Assembly: GCF_002386445.1 (NCBI RefSeq) | Contig: NZ_DGIR01000037.1 | Location: 1 to 60,503 of the forward strand | DNA length: 60,503 bases | Direction of reading: 5' to 3' | From: Pseudomonas sp. UBA4617 | Lineage (GTDB): Bacteria > Pseudomonadota > Gammaproteobacteria > Pseudomonadales > Pseudomonadaceae | Program-made: the position numbers and the translations under genes | Part shown: positions 1 through 8,419 of the stretch, in pieces | Layout of the letters: each line of letters starts with the position of its first letter | How positions within the stretch are numbered: the stretch's first letter is position 1 | The notes under the pieces: model-generated | What the model was told of the DNA's origin: nothing | What the model saw: only the letters and a program-made list of their open reading frames with translations | Database searches by the model: none

Positions 1-1
1 C

Positions 2-73
2 TGCCCGGTCGACTACAGCGAAAACGACCGCATCCTCAACAGCGAGCTGCGTGAGCGCGCGCTGGCGGTGTAA
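2..73 (+). CDS. C-terminal end of a catabolic acetolactate synthase-like TPP enzyme (partial)
   Basis: Only the last 23 codons are in the window. They end in TAA at 71-73 and read CPVDYSENDRILNSELRERA followed by LAV. A PVDYSEN-type segment near the C-terminus is typical of thiamine-pyrophosphate acetolactate synthases, where it follows the 'GPVVID' strand. I also recall a catabolic acetolactate synthase at this position in P. putida. The product would condense two pyruvates to acetolactate in the cytoplasm. The family call rests on one short motif plus remembered synteny, so other TPP decarboxylases are possible. A perfect inverted repeat follows 26 bases downstream. Confidence 0.5.
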   Translation, partial: CPVDYSENDRILNSELRERALAV

Positions 74-99
74 AACGTAACAGTCCAGTTGATGGCTCT

Positions 100-137
100 C
101 CGGCAGCCACAGATATCTCCGATCCTGTGGCTGCCGG
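100..137 (+). terminator. Strong hairpin after the acetolactate synthase gene
   Basis: A perfect 13-bp stem (ccggcagccacag, 100-112, pairing with 125-137) encloses a 12-base loop. It lies 26 bases after the upstream stop codon. No T-tract follows, so it may stabilise the 3' end of the mRNA or act as a bidirectional terminator rather than a canonical intrinsic one. Confidence 0.55.
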
Positions 138-214
138 CTGGTGGTAATCAATAACCCCTTCACCCATTGGGTCATTATTCATTTATCGGGCTCGCAGCGC
201 TGGATGAAAGTCTT

Positions 215-705
215 ATGTTTCTAGACATCGGACTGAGCGGCACCTCGCTGTACGACCACCTATTGCAACGAGAGGAGGACGATGCAACGAAGCTGGCCGC
301 ATTTCCGACGCGCAGTTGGGACAGAAATGCGTGAACGAGCTTGATCGAATTCTGCTGCGGTGTAGCAACATAGGCGAGGCCATATCACCCTACATTGAGA
401 CTCGCAACATCCGCATACAACGGTGGATGACAGATAAGAACGCCTTGGGATGTGCAAAGCTGTACCGGGCAGGCACTTATTACGATGCGGTAAACCTGAT
501 GAAATACAACCGCGATTTCAGCGCCCTGTCAGGCCTGTATCTGGCTGGAGAGTCCTTCTCTGTTGACGCCGGCTGGACCGAGCCGTGTTTACGAACGGCT
601 GTGGATGTCGTGATCAACCTTTGCGATAGAACATCAGCACAGTTTCACGGTGGTTTCACCCTGGACCATTACCCGCATTATCAAGTCAGGATCCAAGGCT
701 GTTAG
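215..705 (+). pseudogene. Remnant of a flavin amine oxidase / amino-acid 2-monooxygenase (C-terminal fragment, frameshifted)
   Basis: The 3' part reads LYLAGESFSVDAGWTEP followed by LRTAVD. This matches the C-terminal FAD-contact segment of the flavin monoamine oxidase family (tryptophan, phenylalanine and lysine 2-monooxygenases): AG(D/E)..S....GW.E...TA. The 5' part (from ATG 215, ...YDHLLQREEDDATKLA) is in one frame. The continuation (ISDAQLGQKCVNELDRIL...) is in another, and the two join sensibly near 297-301 if one base is restored. Family members are about 500 residues or more; only about 160 remain and there is no dinucleotide-binding N-terminus. An expressed 129-residue protein from TTG 316 cannot be excluded but would lack most of the fold. 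These enzymes convert amino acids to amides, so the intact nitrilase-type amidase that follows would have been a natural partner. Confidence 0.6.
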
Positions 706-712
706 CGTGTTG

Positions 713-745
713 ATTGTAGGGCCATTCCTACAATGTCTCTTTTCC
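713..745 (+). terminator. Hairpin plus T-rich tract after the amine-oxidase remnant
   Basis: ATTGTAGG (713-720) and CCTACAAT (727-734) form a perfect 8-bp stem with a 6-base loop. It is followed by the pyrimidine-rich gtctcttttcctttcc. It sits eight bases after the remnant's stop codon and about 100 bases before the amidase, as an intrinsic terminator would. Confidence 0.5.
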
Positions 746-842
746 TTTCCTTCGAGCTGGTGGGAGTGTCCTGACTGTCACTCCCCAGCCCAGCCCCGTT
801 TTACTGGCGTCCTTCCAAAACAACCACAACAAGGAAGCTGCC

Positions 843-1739
843 ATGTCTGCACACTGTCCCGCCGTCAGTCCAGTTCGCATCGCCGTCATTCAATACGACC
901 CGCAGGTCGGGCTTGAGCATTGCGACGGCAACCTGAGCAAAGGCCTGGCATTGGCCCGTCGCGCCGCGCAAGAAGGCGCCAACCTGATCGTGCTACCTGA
1001 GCTGGCCAACACCGGCTACACCTTCCACACCCGCGCAGAAGCCTATGCCCACGCCGAAACGCTAGAGGCAGGTATCAGCCTGAACGCCTGGGCGGATTTT
1101 GCCAGGGAATATCAGGTCTACCTGGCCGCAGGTTTTGCCGAACGCGACGGGCTGAAGCTCTACGACAGTGCCGTACTGTTCGGCCCTGAAGGCCTGCTAG
1201 GCCATTACCGCAAGGCCCACCTATGGAATCAGGAGAAGCTCTGGTTCACCCCTGGCAACCTGGGTTTTCCGGTATTCGAGACACCGATCGGGCGTATCGG
1301 CCTGCTGATCTGCTGGGACATCTGGTTCCCTGAAGTGCCACGGCTGATGGCAGCACAAGGTGCCGACATCATCTGCAGCCTGAACAACTGGGTGTGGACC
1401 CCACCACCGTTGTTCGATGACACGGGGCGCTGCATGGCTTCCTACCTGACCATGACCGCGGCACACGTCAACAACCTCTACATTGCCGCAGCCAACCGCA
1501 TAGGCCATGAGCGGGGTGGGCGCTTCCTCGGTTGTTCGTTGATTGCCGGTAGCAATGGCTGGCCCATCGGCGAGGTGGCCAGTGCCGAAGAGGAGAGCAT
1601 TGTCTTCGCCGATGTCGACCTCAGCAGTGCCCGCTCGGCACCGATCTGGAACAGCCTCAACGACCTGCCTCGGGACCGCCGTACCGATCTCTATGACGCG
1701 ACCCTTGGTTACCGCCTGCATGCCGCAATGCCGCGTTGA
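843..1739 (+). CDS. Nitrilase-superfamily carbon-nitrogen hydrolase (amidase)
   Basis: This 298-residue cytoplasmic protein has the complete Glu-Lys-Cys triad of the nitrilase superfamily: E53 in VLPELANTGY, K124 in HYRKAHLW and C157 in LLICWDIWFPE. Members hydrolyse amides or, less often, nitriles. The KAHLW and CWD contexts favour an aliphatic or omega-amidase. AAGGAAG lies 7 bases before the ATG and supports this start. It follows a decayed amino-acid monooxygenase remnant and precedes a membrane protein and an asparaginase, suggesting a small amide-utilisation operon. The pairing resembles the DavB/DavA logic (monooxygenase makes an amide, nitrilase-type amidase opens it), but the substrate cannot be read from the sequence. 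Confidence 0.85.
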   Translation: MSAHCPAVSPVRIAVIQYDPQVGLEHCDGNLSKGLALARRAAQEGANLIVLPELANTGYTFHTRAEAYAHAETLEAGISLNAWADFAREYQVYLAAGFAERDGLKLYDSAVLFGPEGLLGHYRKAHLWNQEKLWFTPGNLGFPVFETPIGRIGLLICWDIWFPEVPRLMAAQGADIICSLNNWVWTPPPLFDDTGRCMASYLTMTAAHVNNLYIAAANRIGHERGGRFLGCSLIAGSNGWPIGEVASAEEESIVFADVDLSSARSAPIWNSLNDLPRDRRTDLYDATLGYRLHAAMPR

Positions 1740-1750
1740 GGAGGTGGCAC

Positions 1751-2905
1751 ATGAAAACCTTGCATGCTCTGGATCGGAAGCATTTGCCCCTGGTGCTGTT
1801 CGTCAGCCTGCTGGGGGCACTGGCTGCCAGCCTCGCCCACGGCCAATGGCCGGACTACACGCAACTGGCGGCGACACTCGATCAGCCACTGAGCCGGCTG
1901 CGCTGGATCGTCGGTGATATCAGTGAGGTGGCGTTCTACAAGCACGAACTGCCCGCCCTGGGCTTGCTGCTGGGGGCTTGCCTGGCGCACCTGGCCCATA
2001 TGCACGGATATCGCTGGCAGGGTTTTGCCATCTGCTATGGCAGCGGACTATGGCCATGGGTGTTTACCAGCTCGCTGTTGGGCCTGCTGCTCAGCCACGC
2101 GTTCTGGGGCTGGACCTTGGCCAGTGGCACCTGGCAGCCGACCTTCGTTGCCTTCGTATCGTTGCCGGCAGCCATGGTGCTGCTGTACGGCGCGGGCTGG
2201 CGGGTCACGCTCAGCGGCGCACTGCTGGGAGCGTTGCTGGTCACCCCGGCCAGTCTGTTGATGGTCAACTACCTGTGTTATCCGTTGCAGCTGCCGGTGG
2301 TAATCGGCAACGTCAGTGGCATGGCGTTGGCAAGCCTGGTGGCGTTCATGCTGTGCCGGCGCTTTCCGTCATGGGTGCGGCACAGCCACAAGCCTGCAGT
2401 ACGCGACCCCGTTGCTGCGCAACCCGATTACGGCGTTGTCTGGACCTTGCGACGGGTTTTGGCCGATTTCAGCGAAGCGCCATTCTTCGGTAATGAGCTG
2501 GCCAGTCTCGGGCTGCTGCTGGGCGTGCTTCTGGCTTACCTGCTGGCCCCGGCAGCGCCGGCCTACGGTTCGCTGCTGCTGATACCAATGGTTGCCGGCC
2601 AGGCATTGGCATCATTGGTCGGGGTTCTGCTCTGGCATGGTCAATGGCAGGCGCGCGGTTGGTATCCCACTTACATCCCCATCGTCTCGATCGTCCCGGC
2701 CGCAGTGCTCACCCATGGCGGTAGCTGGCAAGTAGTGGTGGGCAGCGCAGTGCTGGGAGCGCTGGTGGCTCCGCCATTGGCAGCGGCCATTACCCAGCGT
2801 TTGCCGGCCTACATGCATGGCTACATTGGAAATGTGCTGTCGATGGCCATCAGTACGCTGGGGATTGTGCCGCTGGTTGGCTGGTTTGCGGGAGGTGCAG
2901 CATGA
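1751..2905 (+). CDS. Unknown polytopic inner-membrane protein with an internal duplication
   Basis: This 384-residue, very hydrophobic protein has about 8-10 predicted membrane segments. I do not recognise a named family. The two halves resemble each other: 'LRWIVGDISEVAFYKHELPALGLLLG' in the first half aligns with 'LRRVLADFSEAPFFGNELASLGLLLG' in the second. Each half also contains a W(Q/Y)PT(F/Y) motif before a V(S)(L/I)(V)PAA segment and ends in a Y(I/V)GNV-like segment. The start is ATG 1751, preceded by GAGGAGG. The gene begins 11 bases after the amidase stop, and its 3' end overlaps the asparaginase start by 4 bases, so the three are probably cotranscribed. By context it could be a transporter for an amide or amino acid, but this is inference. 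Confidence 0.75.
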   Translation: MKTLHALDRKHLPLVLFVSLLGALAASLAHGQWPDYTQLAATLDQPLSRLRWIVGDISEVAFYKHELPALGLLLGACLAHLAHMHGYRWQGFAICYGSGLWPWVFTSSLLGLLLSHAFWGWTLASGTWQPTFVAFVSLPAAMVLLYGAGWRVTLSGALLGALLVTPASLLMVNYLCYPLQLPVVIGNVSGMALASLVAFMLCRRFPSWVRHSHKPAVRDPVAAQPDYGVVWTLRRVLADFSEAPFFGNELASLGLLLGVLLAYLLAPAAPAYGSLLLIPMVAGQALASLVGVLLWHGQWQARGWYPTYIPIVSIVPAAVLTHGGSWQVVVGSAVLGALVAPPLAAAITQRLPAYMHGYIGNVLSMAISTLGIVPLVGWFAGGAA

Positions 2906-3891
2906 GCGAGCAAACGCATCTGCCCAAGCTGTCGATTGCCAGCCTGGGGGGCACGGCAAGCATGCAGGCAAGCGCCCATGGCTGCGCGGTGGTGCCCAGG
3001 CTTGGTTGCGACGCATTGCTGGCAAGCGTGCCGCAACTGCGCGAGATGGCCGAGCTTGAAATGGTCACGCTGGGCCTGCTGCCCAGTGCCTCGCAGGGCT
3101 TTGCGGCGCTGCTTGAGGTGCTGGCCTGGGCGCACGCAGAGGTAGAGCGTGGAGCGCAGGCGGTAATTCTGACCCAAGGAACCGACAGCCTTGAGGAAAC
3201 GGCGTATTTCCTCGATCTGCTATGGCCGTTCGATGCACCAGTCGTGATGACCGGTGCCATGCGCGCGGCCAGCCAGCCGGGCTGCGACGGCCCGGCCAAC
3301 CTGCTGGGTGCGGCGCAAGTTGCCCTGGCGGCGGGCAGCCGTGGGCGCGGCGTATTGGTGTTGATGAATGAACAGGTCCACAGCGCCGCAAGGGTGCGCA
3401 AGACCGCCAGCCTGTCGATGGCTGCATTCGAGTCGCCCGGTGGTGGCGCGCTGGGCGATGTCGTCGAGGGCGCGGTGGTCTATCGCCAACCGGCTACACG
3501 GCGGGAGGTACTGCCGCTACCGCAACGCACCGAACATCGCGTTGCACTGCTGGAAGCGTGCCTGGACGCGGATACGGCGTTGTTACAGGCGGTTGCCACG
3601 CTCGGTTACGAGGGGCTGGTCATTGCCGGATTTGGCGCAGGGCATGTTTCCGCTTGTTGGGCCCAGGTGCTGGATACGCTGGTGCCCGCCTTGCCGGTGA
3701 TCGTCGCCACCCGCACAGGCAGCGGCCCTACAGCCCGCGCCACCTATGGCTTTGCCGGAGGCGAGGTCGACCTGCAAGGCAAAGGTGTACACATGGCCGG
3801 GCAGCTTTGCCCGCGCAAGTGTCGCATTCTCTTGTGGTTGCTGATCGGTAGCGGCAGGCAGCACCTGCTGCACAGCCTGTTGCCAGGCTGA
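2902..3891 (+). CDS. Type II-like L-asparaginase/glutaminase family amidohydrolase
   Basis: This 329-residue protein shows the two asparaginase threonine motifs. The first is SLGGTAS, with nucleophile-position T18 (canonical form GGTIA). The second is ILTQGTDSLEETAYF, with T94-D95. The candidate catalytic lysine K167 lies in RVRKTAS. The family deaminates asparagine and/or glutamine to the acid plus ammonia. No signal peptide is evident, so a cytoplasmic location is likely although the motif form is closer to the II/glutaminase group. It overlaps the upstream membrane gene by ATGA (2902-2905), indicating translational coupling. A short C-terminal extension (about 30 residues, Cys and Leu rich) looks atypical. 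The true substrate could be another beta-amide. Confidence 0.85.
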   Translation: MSEQTHLPKLSIASLGGTASMQASAHGCAVVPRLGCDALLASVPQLREMAELEMVTLGLLPSASQGFAALLEVLAWAHAEVERGAQAVILTQGTDSLEETAYFLDLLWPFDAPVVMTGAMRAASQPGCDGPANLLGAAQVALAAGSRGRGVLVLMNEQVHSAARVRKTASLSMAAFESPGGGALGDVVEGAVVYRQPATRREVLPLPQRTEHRVALLEACLDADTALLQAVATLGYEGLVIAGFGAGHVSACWAQVLDTLVPALPVIVATRTGSGPTARATYGFAGGEVDLQGKGVHMAGQLCPRKCRILLWLLIGSGRQHLLHSLLPG

Positions 3892-3896
3892 CCAAA

Positions 3897-3924
3897 CTGC
3901 CCGCGGGTCGACAACCGCGGGCAG
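3897..3924 (+). terminator. Hairpin after the asparaginase gene
   Basis: A perfect 10-bp GC-rich stem (ctgcccgcgg with ccgcgggcag) and an 8-base loop begin five bases after the asparaginase stop. Only 'cccttgg' follows, so the T-tract is weak. It most likely ends the amidase-asparaginase operon. Confidence 0.5.
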
Positions 3925-3981
3925 CCCTTGGGCGGTTCTGTGCTAGGGTGCACACACTTTTGCTTCTCAGGATGTCCACCC

Positions 3982-4530
3982 ATGCTACCCGCCCTCAGCG
4001 AAAAAGAACTCGACCGCCTTGAAGACCTGCTGATCACCTACGGCAACGATTACTCGGTGTTGAACCTGGCCGAGCTCAATGGTTTTTTCACCGCACTGGC
4101 CAGCTCACCGGTCACCGTCATCCCGGAGCAATGGCTGCCCGTGGTGGCAGGTGGCAAGGTGCCGAAATTCAAGAAACCGGCGCACGAAGAGGCCTATACG
4201 GCGTTGATGCTGCGCTACGCCAACCAGGTGGCGGAAGAACTGGGTGATAACATCGACCGGTTCGAGCCGCTGTTCGAGGAAAGCGAAGGCGAGCAGGGCA
4301 TGGTGATCGTGATGGAGGAGTGGTGCTTTGGCTACATGCGCGGCACTCAGGTCGCTGGCTGGAAGCCGCTGCCTGCGGAGCAGGACCAGTTGCTCAAGGC
4401 CATTTCGCTGCATGGGCTGGAGGATAACTTCGAGCTGCTGGACCAGATGGGCGAAGACGACATCCAGGCCTGCGTACCGCAGGTGGTCGAGGCTGCACGC
4501 GGGCTATTCCGGTACTTCAAGCTGCACTGA
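3982..4530 (+). CDS. YecA/UPF0149 (YgfB-like) family protein
   Basis: The 182-residue acidic protein begins MLPALSEKELDRLEDLL and contains NLAELNGFFTAL...SSPVTVIPEQWLPVV and EWCFGYMRG. This is the signature of the UPF0149/YecA family (pattern: DGFL.AL...P..I.P..WL...., ..W..GF..G). It lacks the C-terminal SEC-type Cys zinc-binding motif of the longer YecA proteins. The molecular role is unknown. An upstream in-frame extension to 3928 is open, but ATG 3982 fits the family N-terminus and has AGGATG upstream. It stands alone after a hairpin. Confidence 0.8.
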   Translation: MLPALSEKELDRLEDLLITYGNDYSVLNLAELNGFFTALASSPVTVIPEQWLPVVAGGKVPKFKKPAHEEAYTALMLRYANQVAEELGDNIDRFEPLFEESEGEQGMVIVMEEWCFGYMRGTQVAGWKPLPAEQDQLLKAISLHGLEDNFELLDQMGEDDIQACVPQVVEAARGLFRYFKLH

Positions 4531-4703
4531 ATCCAGCGGGTGCCCTGAGGCGGATGCTTGCGGGGGCTCTGGTCGGCGCCTGTGCCACGATTATTCCGCC
4601 AGGCGAAATTATGGTTTCCCTGGCGCACTGATTCTGTTGCCAGGCGAACCCGTGCAGCATGTGCTCCATCAGCCCACCCCGGAGCTGACCAGGAGCCAAG
4701 CCC

Positions 4704-5333
4704 ATGTCGAACCCGATCAAGCTTTACAACTTCCCCAAGTCCGGCCACGCCCACCGCATCGAGCTGATGCTTTCGCTGCTGAACCTGCCTACCGAGCTGG
4801 TCCTCGTCGACCTGGCCAAAGGTGCGCACAAACAGCCCGACTTCCTTGCGCTGAACCCGTTCGGCCAGGTGCCGGTCATTGATGACAACGGCACGGTGAT
4901 TGCCGATTCCAACGCTATCCTTGTCTACCTGGCGAAGAAGTATGGCAATGGCACCTGGCTGCCCGAGGAGCCTGCCGCCGCCGCCCGCGTACAACGCTGG
5001 TTGTCGGTGGCTGCCGGCCCGCTGGCATTCGGCCCTGCCGCCGCCCGCCTGGTGACGGTATTCGGTGCTTCATTCAATACCGATGAAGTGATTACCCGCG
5101 CCCACACCTTGCTCAAGGTGATCGACGCCGAACTGGCCAAGGCACCCTTCCTGGCGGGTAATACCCCGACCATCGCAGACATCGCCAACTACTCGTACAT
5201 CGCCCACGCACCAGAAGGCAACGTGTCGCTGGAGCCCTATGCCAACGTACGCAACTGGCTGGCAAGGGTCGAGGCGCTGCCGGGCTTCGTACCGATGCCG
5301 CGTACCGTGATCGGCTTGCAGACCAGCGCCTGA
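4704..5333 (+). CDS. Glutathione S-transferase
   Basis: This 209-residue protein has an N-terminal thioredoxin-like domain (residues 5-80). It carries the cis-proline 'FGQVPVI' segment and the glutathione-binding 'ADSNAIL' motif. A helical C-terminal domain contains the family 'TIADIANYSYI' N-capping box. AGGAG precedes the ATG. It probably conjugates or reduces electrophiles in the cytoplasm. A downstream oxidoreductase begins 27 bases after the stop, so the two may be cotranscribed. Confidence 0.88.
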   Translation: MSNPIKLYNFPKSGHAHRIELMLSLLNLPTELVLVDLAKGAHKQPDFLALNPFGQVPVIDDNGTVIADSNAILVYLAKKYGNGTWLPEEPAAAARVQRWLSVAAGPLAFGPAAARLVTVFGASFNTDEVITRAHTLLKVIDAELAKAPFLAGNTPTIADIANYSYIAHAPEGNVSLEPYANVRNWLARVEALPGFVPMPRTVIGLQTSA

Positions 5334-5360
5334 CACTTCGCCACGACGAGGAACGCCGCC

Positions 5361-7397
5361 ATGCAACAGAACCCGGACCACCGCCCCTCGCCCTGGCACG
5401 CGGGCGAGAAAACCCTGCAGGAAAAGGTCGGTGTCGCGGAGCGCATGGAGGCGTTCGGGCAGAAGGTGATTCGCGACTACATGCCCGAGCAGCATCGTAC
5501 CTTCTATCATCAGCTGCCGTTCATGATCGCCGCCAGCGTGGATGCCCTGGGCCGCCCTTGGGCGACCGTGCTGGAAGGGCCGGAAGGCTTCGTCAGCTCG
5601 CCGCACCCTCGGCAGCTGACGATCGACACCCAGCTGCCGGCAGACGACCCCGCTACCGCCGGGCTGAGTGCCGGGCAAGCGGTCGGCCTGCTGGGCATCG
5701 AACTGCATACTCGTCGGCGCAACCGCCTCAACGGGCATATCCACCAAGGTGTCAACGGCCAACTGCAAGTCACGGTCGAGCAGTCGTTCGGCAACTGCCC
5801 GCAGTACATCCAGTTGCGCGAGTACACGCGCGTCGTCGAGCCCGCCCAGGGGCGTGTCGATGCGGCGATGCTGGATGCAGCGGCTGTCGGCATGATCCGG
5901 GCAGCCGACACTTTTTTTGTCGCCAGCTATATCGAGCATGGCGATGGCCAGCGTTCGGTGGATGTCTCCCACCGTGGCGGCCGGCCTGGCTTCATCAAGG
6001 TCGAAGGCAACCGCCTGACCATTCCCGACTATGCCGGCAACCTGCATTTCAACACGTTGGGCAACCTGCTGGTGAACCCACGCGCAGGGTTGCTGTTCAT
6101 CGACTTCGCTAAGGGCAATGTGTTGCAGCTCTACGGACGCACCGAAATCCTCCTGGACAACCCCGCCAGCCAGGCGTTCGAGGGCGCCGAGCGCTTGTGG
6201 ACGCTGGATGTCGAGCAGGTGGTGTGGCGCCCGGCTGCCGTGTCTCTGCGCTGGCCATTCAAGGAATATGCGCCGACCAGCCTGGCGACCGGCACCTGGG
6301 AAGAGGCCGAAGCGCGCCTGCAGCGACGTCAGCAGCAGCGCCAATGGCAGCCGTGGCGTGTGCTGCGGGTAGAACAGGAAAGCCGCGATATCCGCTCGTT
6401 CTACTTGGAACCGCCTGCCGGCAGCAAGGTGACCTTTGCCGCGGGGCAGCATGTGCCGGTGCAATTGCAGTTCGCTGGCGAGGCACCGCTGATCCGCACC
6501 TACAGTTTGTCCAGCGCGCCTTCCGACCGCTACCTGCGCATCAGCGTCAAAGCCCAGGGCCCGGCGTCGCGGCACTTGCATGAGCGCATTGGCGCCGGCG
6601 ATGTGCTGAATGTACGCGCGCCGATGGGCAGCTTCGTGCTGGACCCGCACAGCACCCGGCCGCTGGTGCTGATTGGCGCGGGAGTGGGAATCACGCCATT
6701 ACTGGCCATGCTGCGCGAGCAACTGAGCAAGGGGCAGGCACGGCCCGTCCACCTGTTCCATGGCGCGCGCAGCCTGGCTGACCTGCCGTTTGCTGAGGAA
6801 CTGGCACGCTTGCGACAGCAAGCCGGCGGCCTGCTTCAGGTGCACCGTGCCCTTAGCCAGCCGGAAGAGCACGCGCTGATCGGCCGTGATTACCAGTTCG
6901 CTGGTCGGCTGGGGATCGAGCAGGTCAAGGCAACGCTGGCGCTGGGCGACTACGATTTCTACCTGTGCGGCCCGGGAAGTTTTACCCAGCAGTTGTATGA
7001 GGGGCTGCGCGGGGTGCATGTACCGGATGCGCGGATCCACGCCGAAGCCTTCGGCCCTTCGACGCTTCGGCGGCACACCGACGCGGGCCAGCCCAGCCTG
7101 CAGCAGCCGCCTGCGGCCAGCGAGCCGGTGCCAGTATACTTTGCCGCTTCGGCCAAGGAGGCGCGCTGGGCGCCCGGTAGCGGCACGCTGCTGGAGCTGG
7201 CCGAGGCACGCGGATTGGCCCCGGAATTCAGTTGCCGAGGCGGATCGTGCGGTACCTGCAAGACCCGGCTGGTGAGTGGCCAGGTGCATTACCCGAACCC
7301 GCCGGCCGAATTGCCGGAAGCCGGTTCGGTGCTGATCTGTTGTGCCGTGCCGGCGGAGGTGGAAGAAGGCGGGCAAGCGTTGGTATTGGATGCCTGA
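5361..7397 (+). CDS. Three-domain oxidoreductase: PNPOx-like FMN domain, ferredoxin-NADP reductase module, C-terminal 2Fe-2S ferredoxin
   Basis: The 678-residue cytoplasmic protein has three parts. Residues about 1-320 form a pyridoxamine-5'-phosphate-oxidase-like split-barrel domain (HQLPFMIAASVDALGRPWATVLEG near residue 55, GNLLVNPRAGLLFIDF near 237). Residues about 330-560 form an FNR-type flavin/NAD(P)H module (RTYSLSSAP, GAGVGITPLLAML). The C-terminal 90 residues are a plant-type ferredoxin with C625-x4-C630-x2-C633 and C660/C661 as the fourth ligand. This is a self-contained electron chain from NAD(P)H to flavin to 2Fe-2S, with the N-terminal domain as a possible second flavin site. The terminal acceptor is unknown. 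ATG 5361 follows GAGGAA. Confidence 0.85.
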   Translation: MQQNPDHRPSPWHAGEKTLQEKVGVAERMEAFGQKVIRDYMPEQHRTFYHQLPFMIAASVDALGRPWATVLEGPEGFVSSPHPRQLTIDTQLPADDPATAGLSAGQAVGLLGIELHTRRRNRLNGHIHQGVNGQLQVTVEQSFGNCPQYIQLREYTRVVEPAQGRVDAAMLDAAAVGMIRAADTFFVASYIEHGDGQRSVDVSHRGGRPGFIKVEGNRLTIPDYAGNLHFNTLGNLLVNPRAGLLFIDFAKGNVLQLYGRTEILLDNPASQAFEGAERLWTLDVEQVVWRPAAVSLRWPFKEYAPTSLATGTWEEAEARLQRRQQQRQWQPWRVLRVEQESRDIRSFYLEPPAGSKVTFAAGQHVPVQLQFAGEAPLIRTYSLSSAPSDRYLRISVKAQGPASRHLHERIGAGDVLNVRAPMGSFVLDPHSTRPLVLIGAGVGITPLLAMLREQLSKGQARPVHLFHGARSLADLPFAEELARLRQQAGGLLQVHRALSQPEEHALIGRDYQFAGRLGIEQVKATLALGDYDFYLCGPGSFTQQLYEGLRGVHVPDARIHAEAFGPSTLRRHTDAGQPSLQQPPAASEPVPVYFAASAKEARWAPGSGTLLELAEARGLAPEFSCRGGSCGTCKTRLVSGQVHYPNPPAELPEAGSVLICCAVPAEVEEGGQALVLDA

Positions 7398-7509
7398 TTC
7401 GCCTGCCTCTTCCGCGGGCTGTTGCAGGCGCGGCCCGTGGCCGCAACAGGCAGCAGAAAACGCCCAGATGAAAGATAATCCCGGCACCTCATGCCCACCA
7501 GGAGCCCGC

Positions 7510-8406
7510 ATGGACCAGATCCACCTGATGAAGGTGTTCGTCGCCACCGGCGAACTGGAAAGCTTCGCCGCCGCTGCTCGGCGCCTGGACATTTCCCCGG
7601 CTGCGGTCACTCGCGCCGTCAGCGCCCTGGAAGAACAGCTCGGAGTCAAGTTGCTGCTGCGCACCACCCGCAGCGTCCGCTTGACCGAAGCCGGTAGCCG
7701 CTACCTGGAAGACACCCGGCATATCCTCGCCAGCATCCACGAGGCCAACGAAGCTGCCGCCGGCATCAACTCGACGCCCAAGGGCGACCTGGCCGTCACC
7801 GCGCCCATCCTGTTCGGCAAGAAATTCGTCATGCCGTGTATCGTCCGTTACCTGCAGCAGTACCCTGAAGTGGATGTATCCGCGTACTTCCTCGACCGCA
7901 TCGTCAACATGGTCGAAGAAGGCATGGATGTGGCCGTTCGCATCGGCCCCTTGCCCGACTCCGGGTTGAAAGCGCTGCGGGTGGGCAGGGTCCGGCGCAT
8001 GCTGTGTGCCTCTCCCGAATACCTGGCGCGCCATGGCGTGCCGAAGCACCCGTCCGACCTGGCCGGGCATGCGGTGATCGGCACCACCAACCTGTCGCCA
8101 CGCGCCGGCTGGCGCTTCGGGGTGGCCGAGGAACCGACCCTGGTGCGCGTCAAACCCCGCTTGACCGTTACCAGCAATGACGGGGCGATCGCCGCCGCCA
8201 GTGGCGGGTTGGGCATTGCCCGCCTGCTGTCGTACCAGGTCGCGGACGAACTGGCCAGTGGGCAGCTGCAGGTGCTCCTGGCCGAGTACGAGGAGGCGCC
8301 TTGGCCGATCCATGTGTTGCACCGGGAGAGCAAGTACGGTTCGGCCAAGGTCCGGGCGTTCATCGACATGCTGGCGCAGGCGCTGAGGGCTCAGCAGCTG
8401 GATTGA
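7510..8406 (+). CDS. LysR-family transcriptional regulator
   Basis: This 298-residue protein has an N-terminal winged helix-turn-helix (residues 1-60: MDQIHLMKVFVATGELESFAAAARRL..., VTRAVSALEEQLGVKLLLRTTR) and an effector-binding domain (residues about 90-295) containing TSNDGAIAAASGGLGIARLL. A longer open frame exists upstream, but ATG 7510 has AGGAG and fits the family N-terminus exactly. It sits convergent to the uronate block and downstream of the oxidoreductase. The regulon is not visible; by position it may act on the GST/oxidoreductase pair. Confidence 0.9.
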   Translation: MDQIHLMKVFVATGELESFAAAARRLDISPAAVTRAVSALEEQLGVKLLLRTTRSVRLTEAGSRYLEDTRHILASIHEANEAAAGINSTPKGDLAVTAPILFGKKFVMPCIVRYLQQYPEVDVSAYFLDRIVNMVEEGMDVAVRIGPLPDSGLKALRVGRVRRMLCASPEYLARHGVPKHPSDLAGHAVIGTTNLSPRAGWRFGVAEEPTLVRVKPRLTVTSNDGAIAAASGGLGIARLLSYQVADELASGQLQVLLAEYEEAPWPIHVLHRESKYGSAKVRAFIDMLAQALRAQQLD

Positions 8407-8419
8407 TACCCCGGCACCC

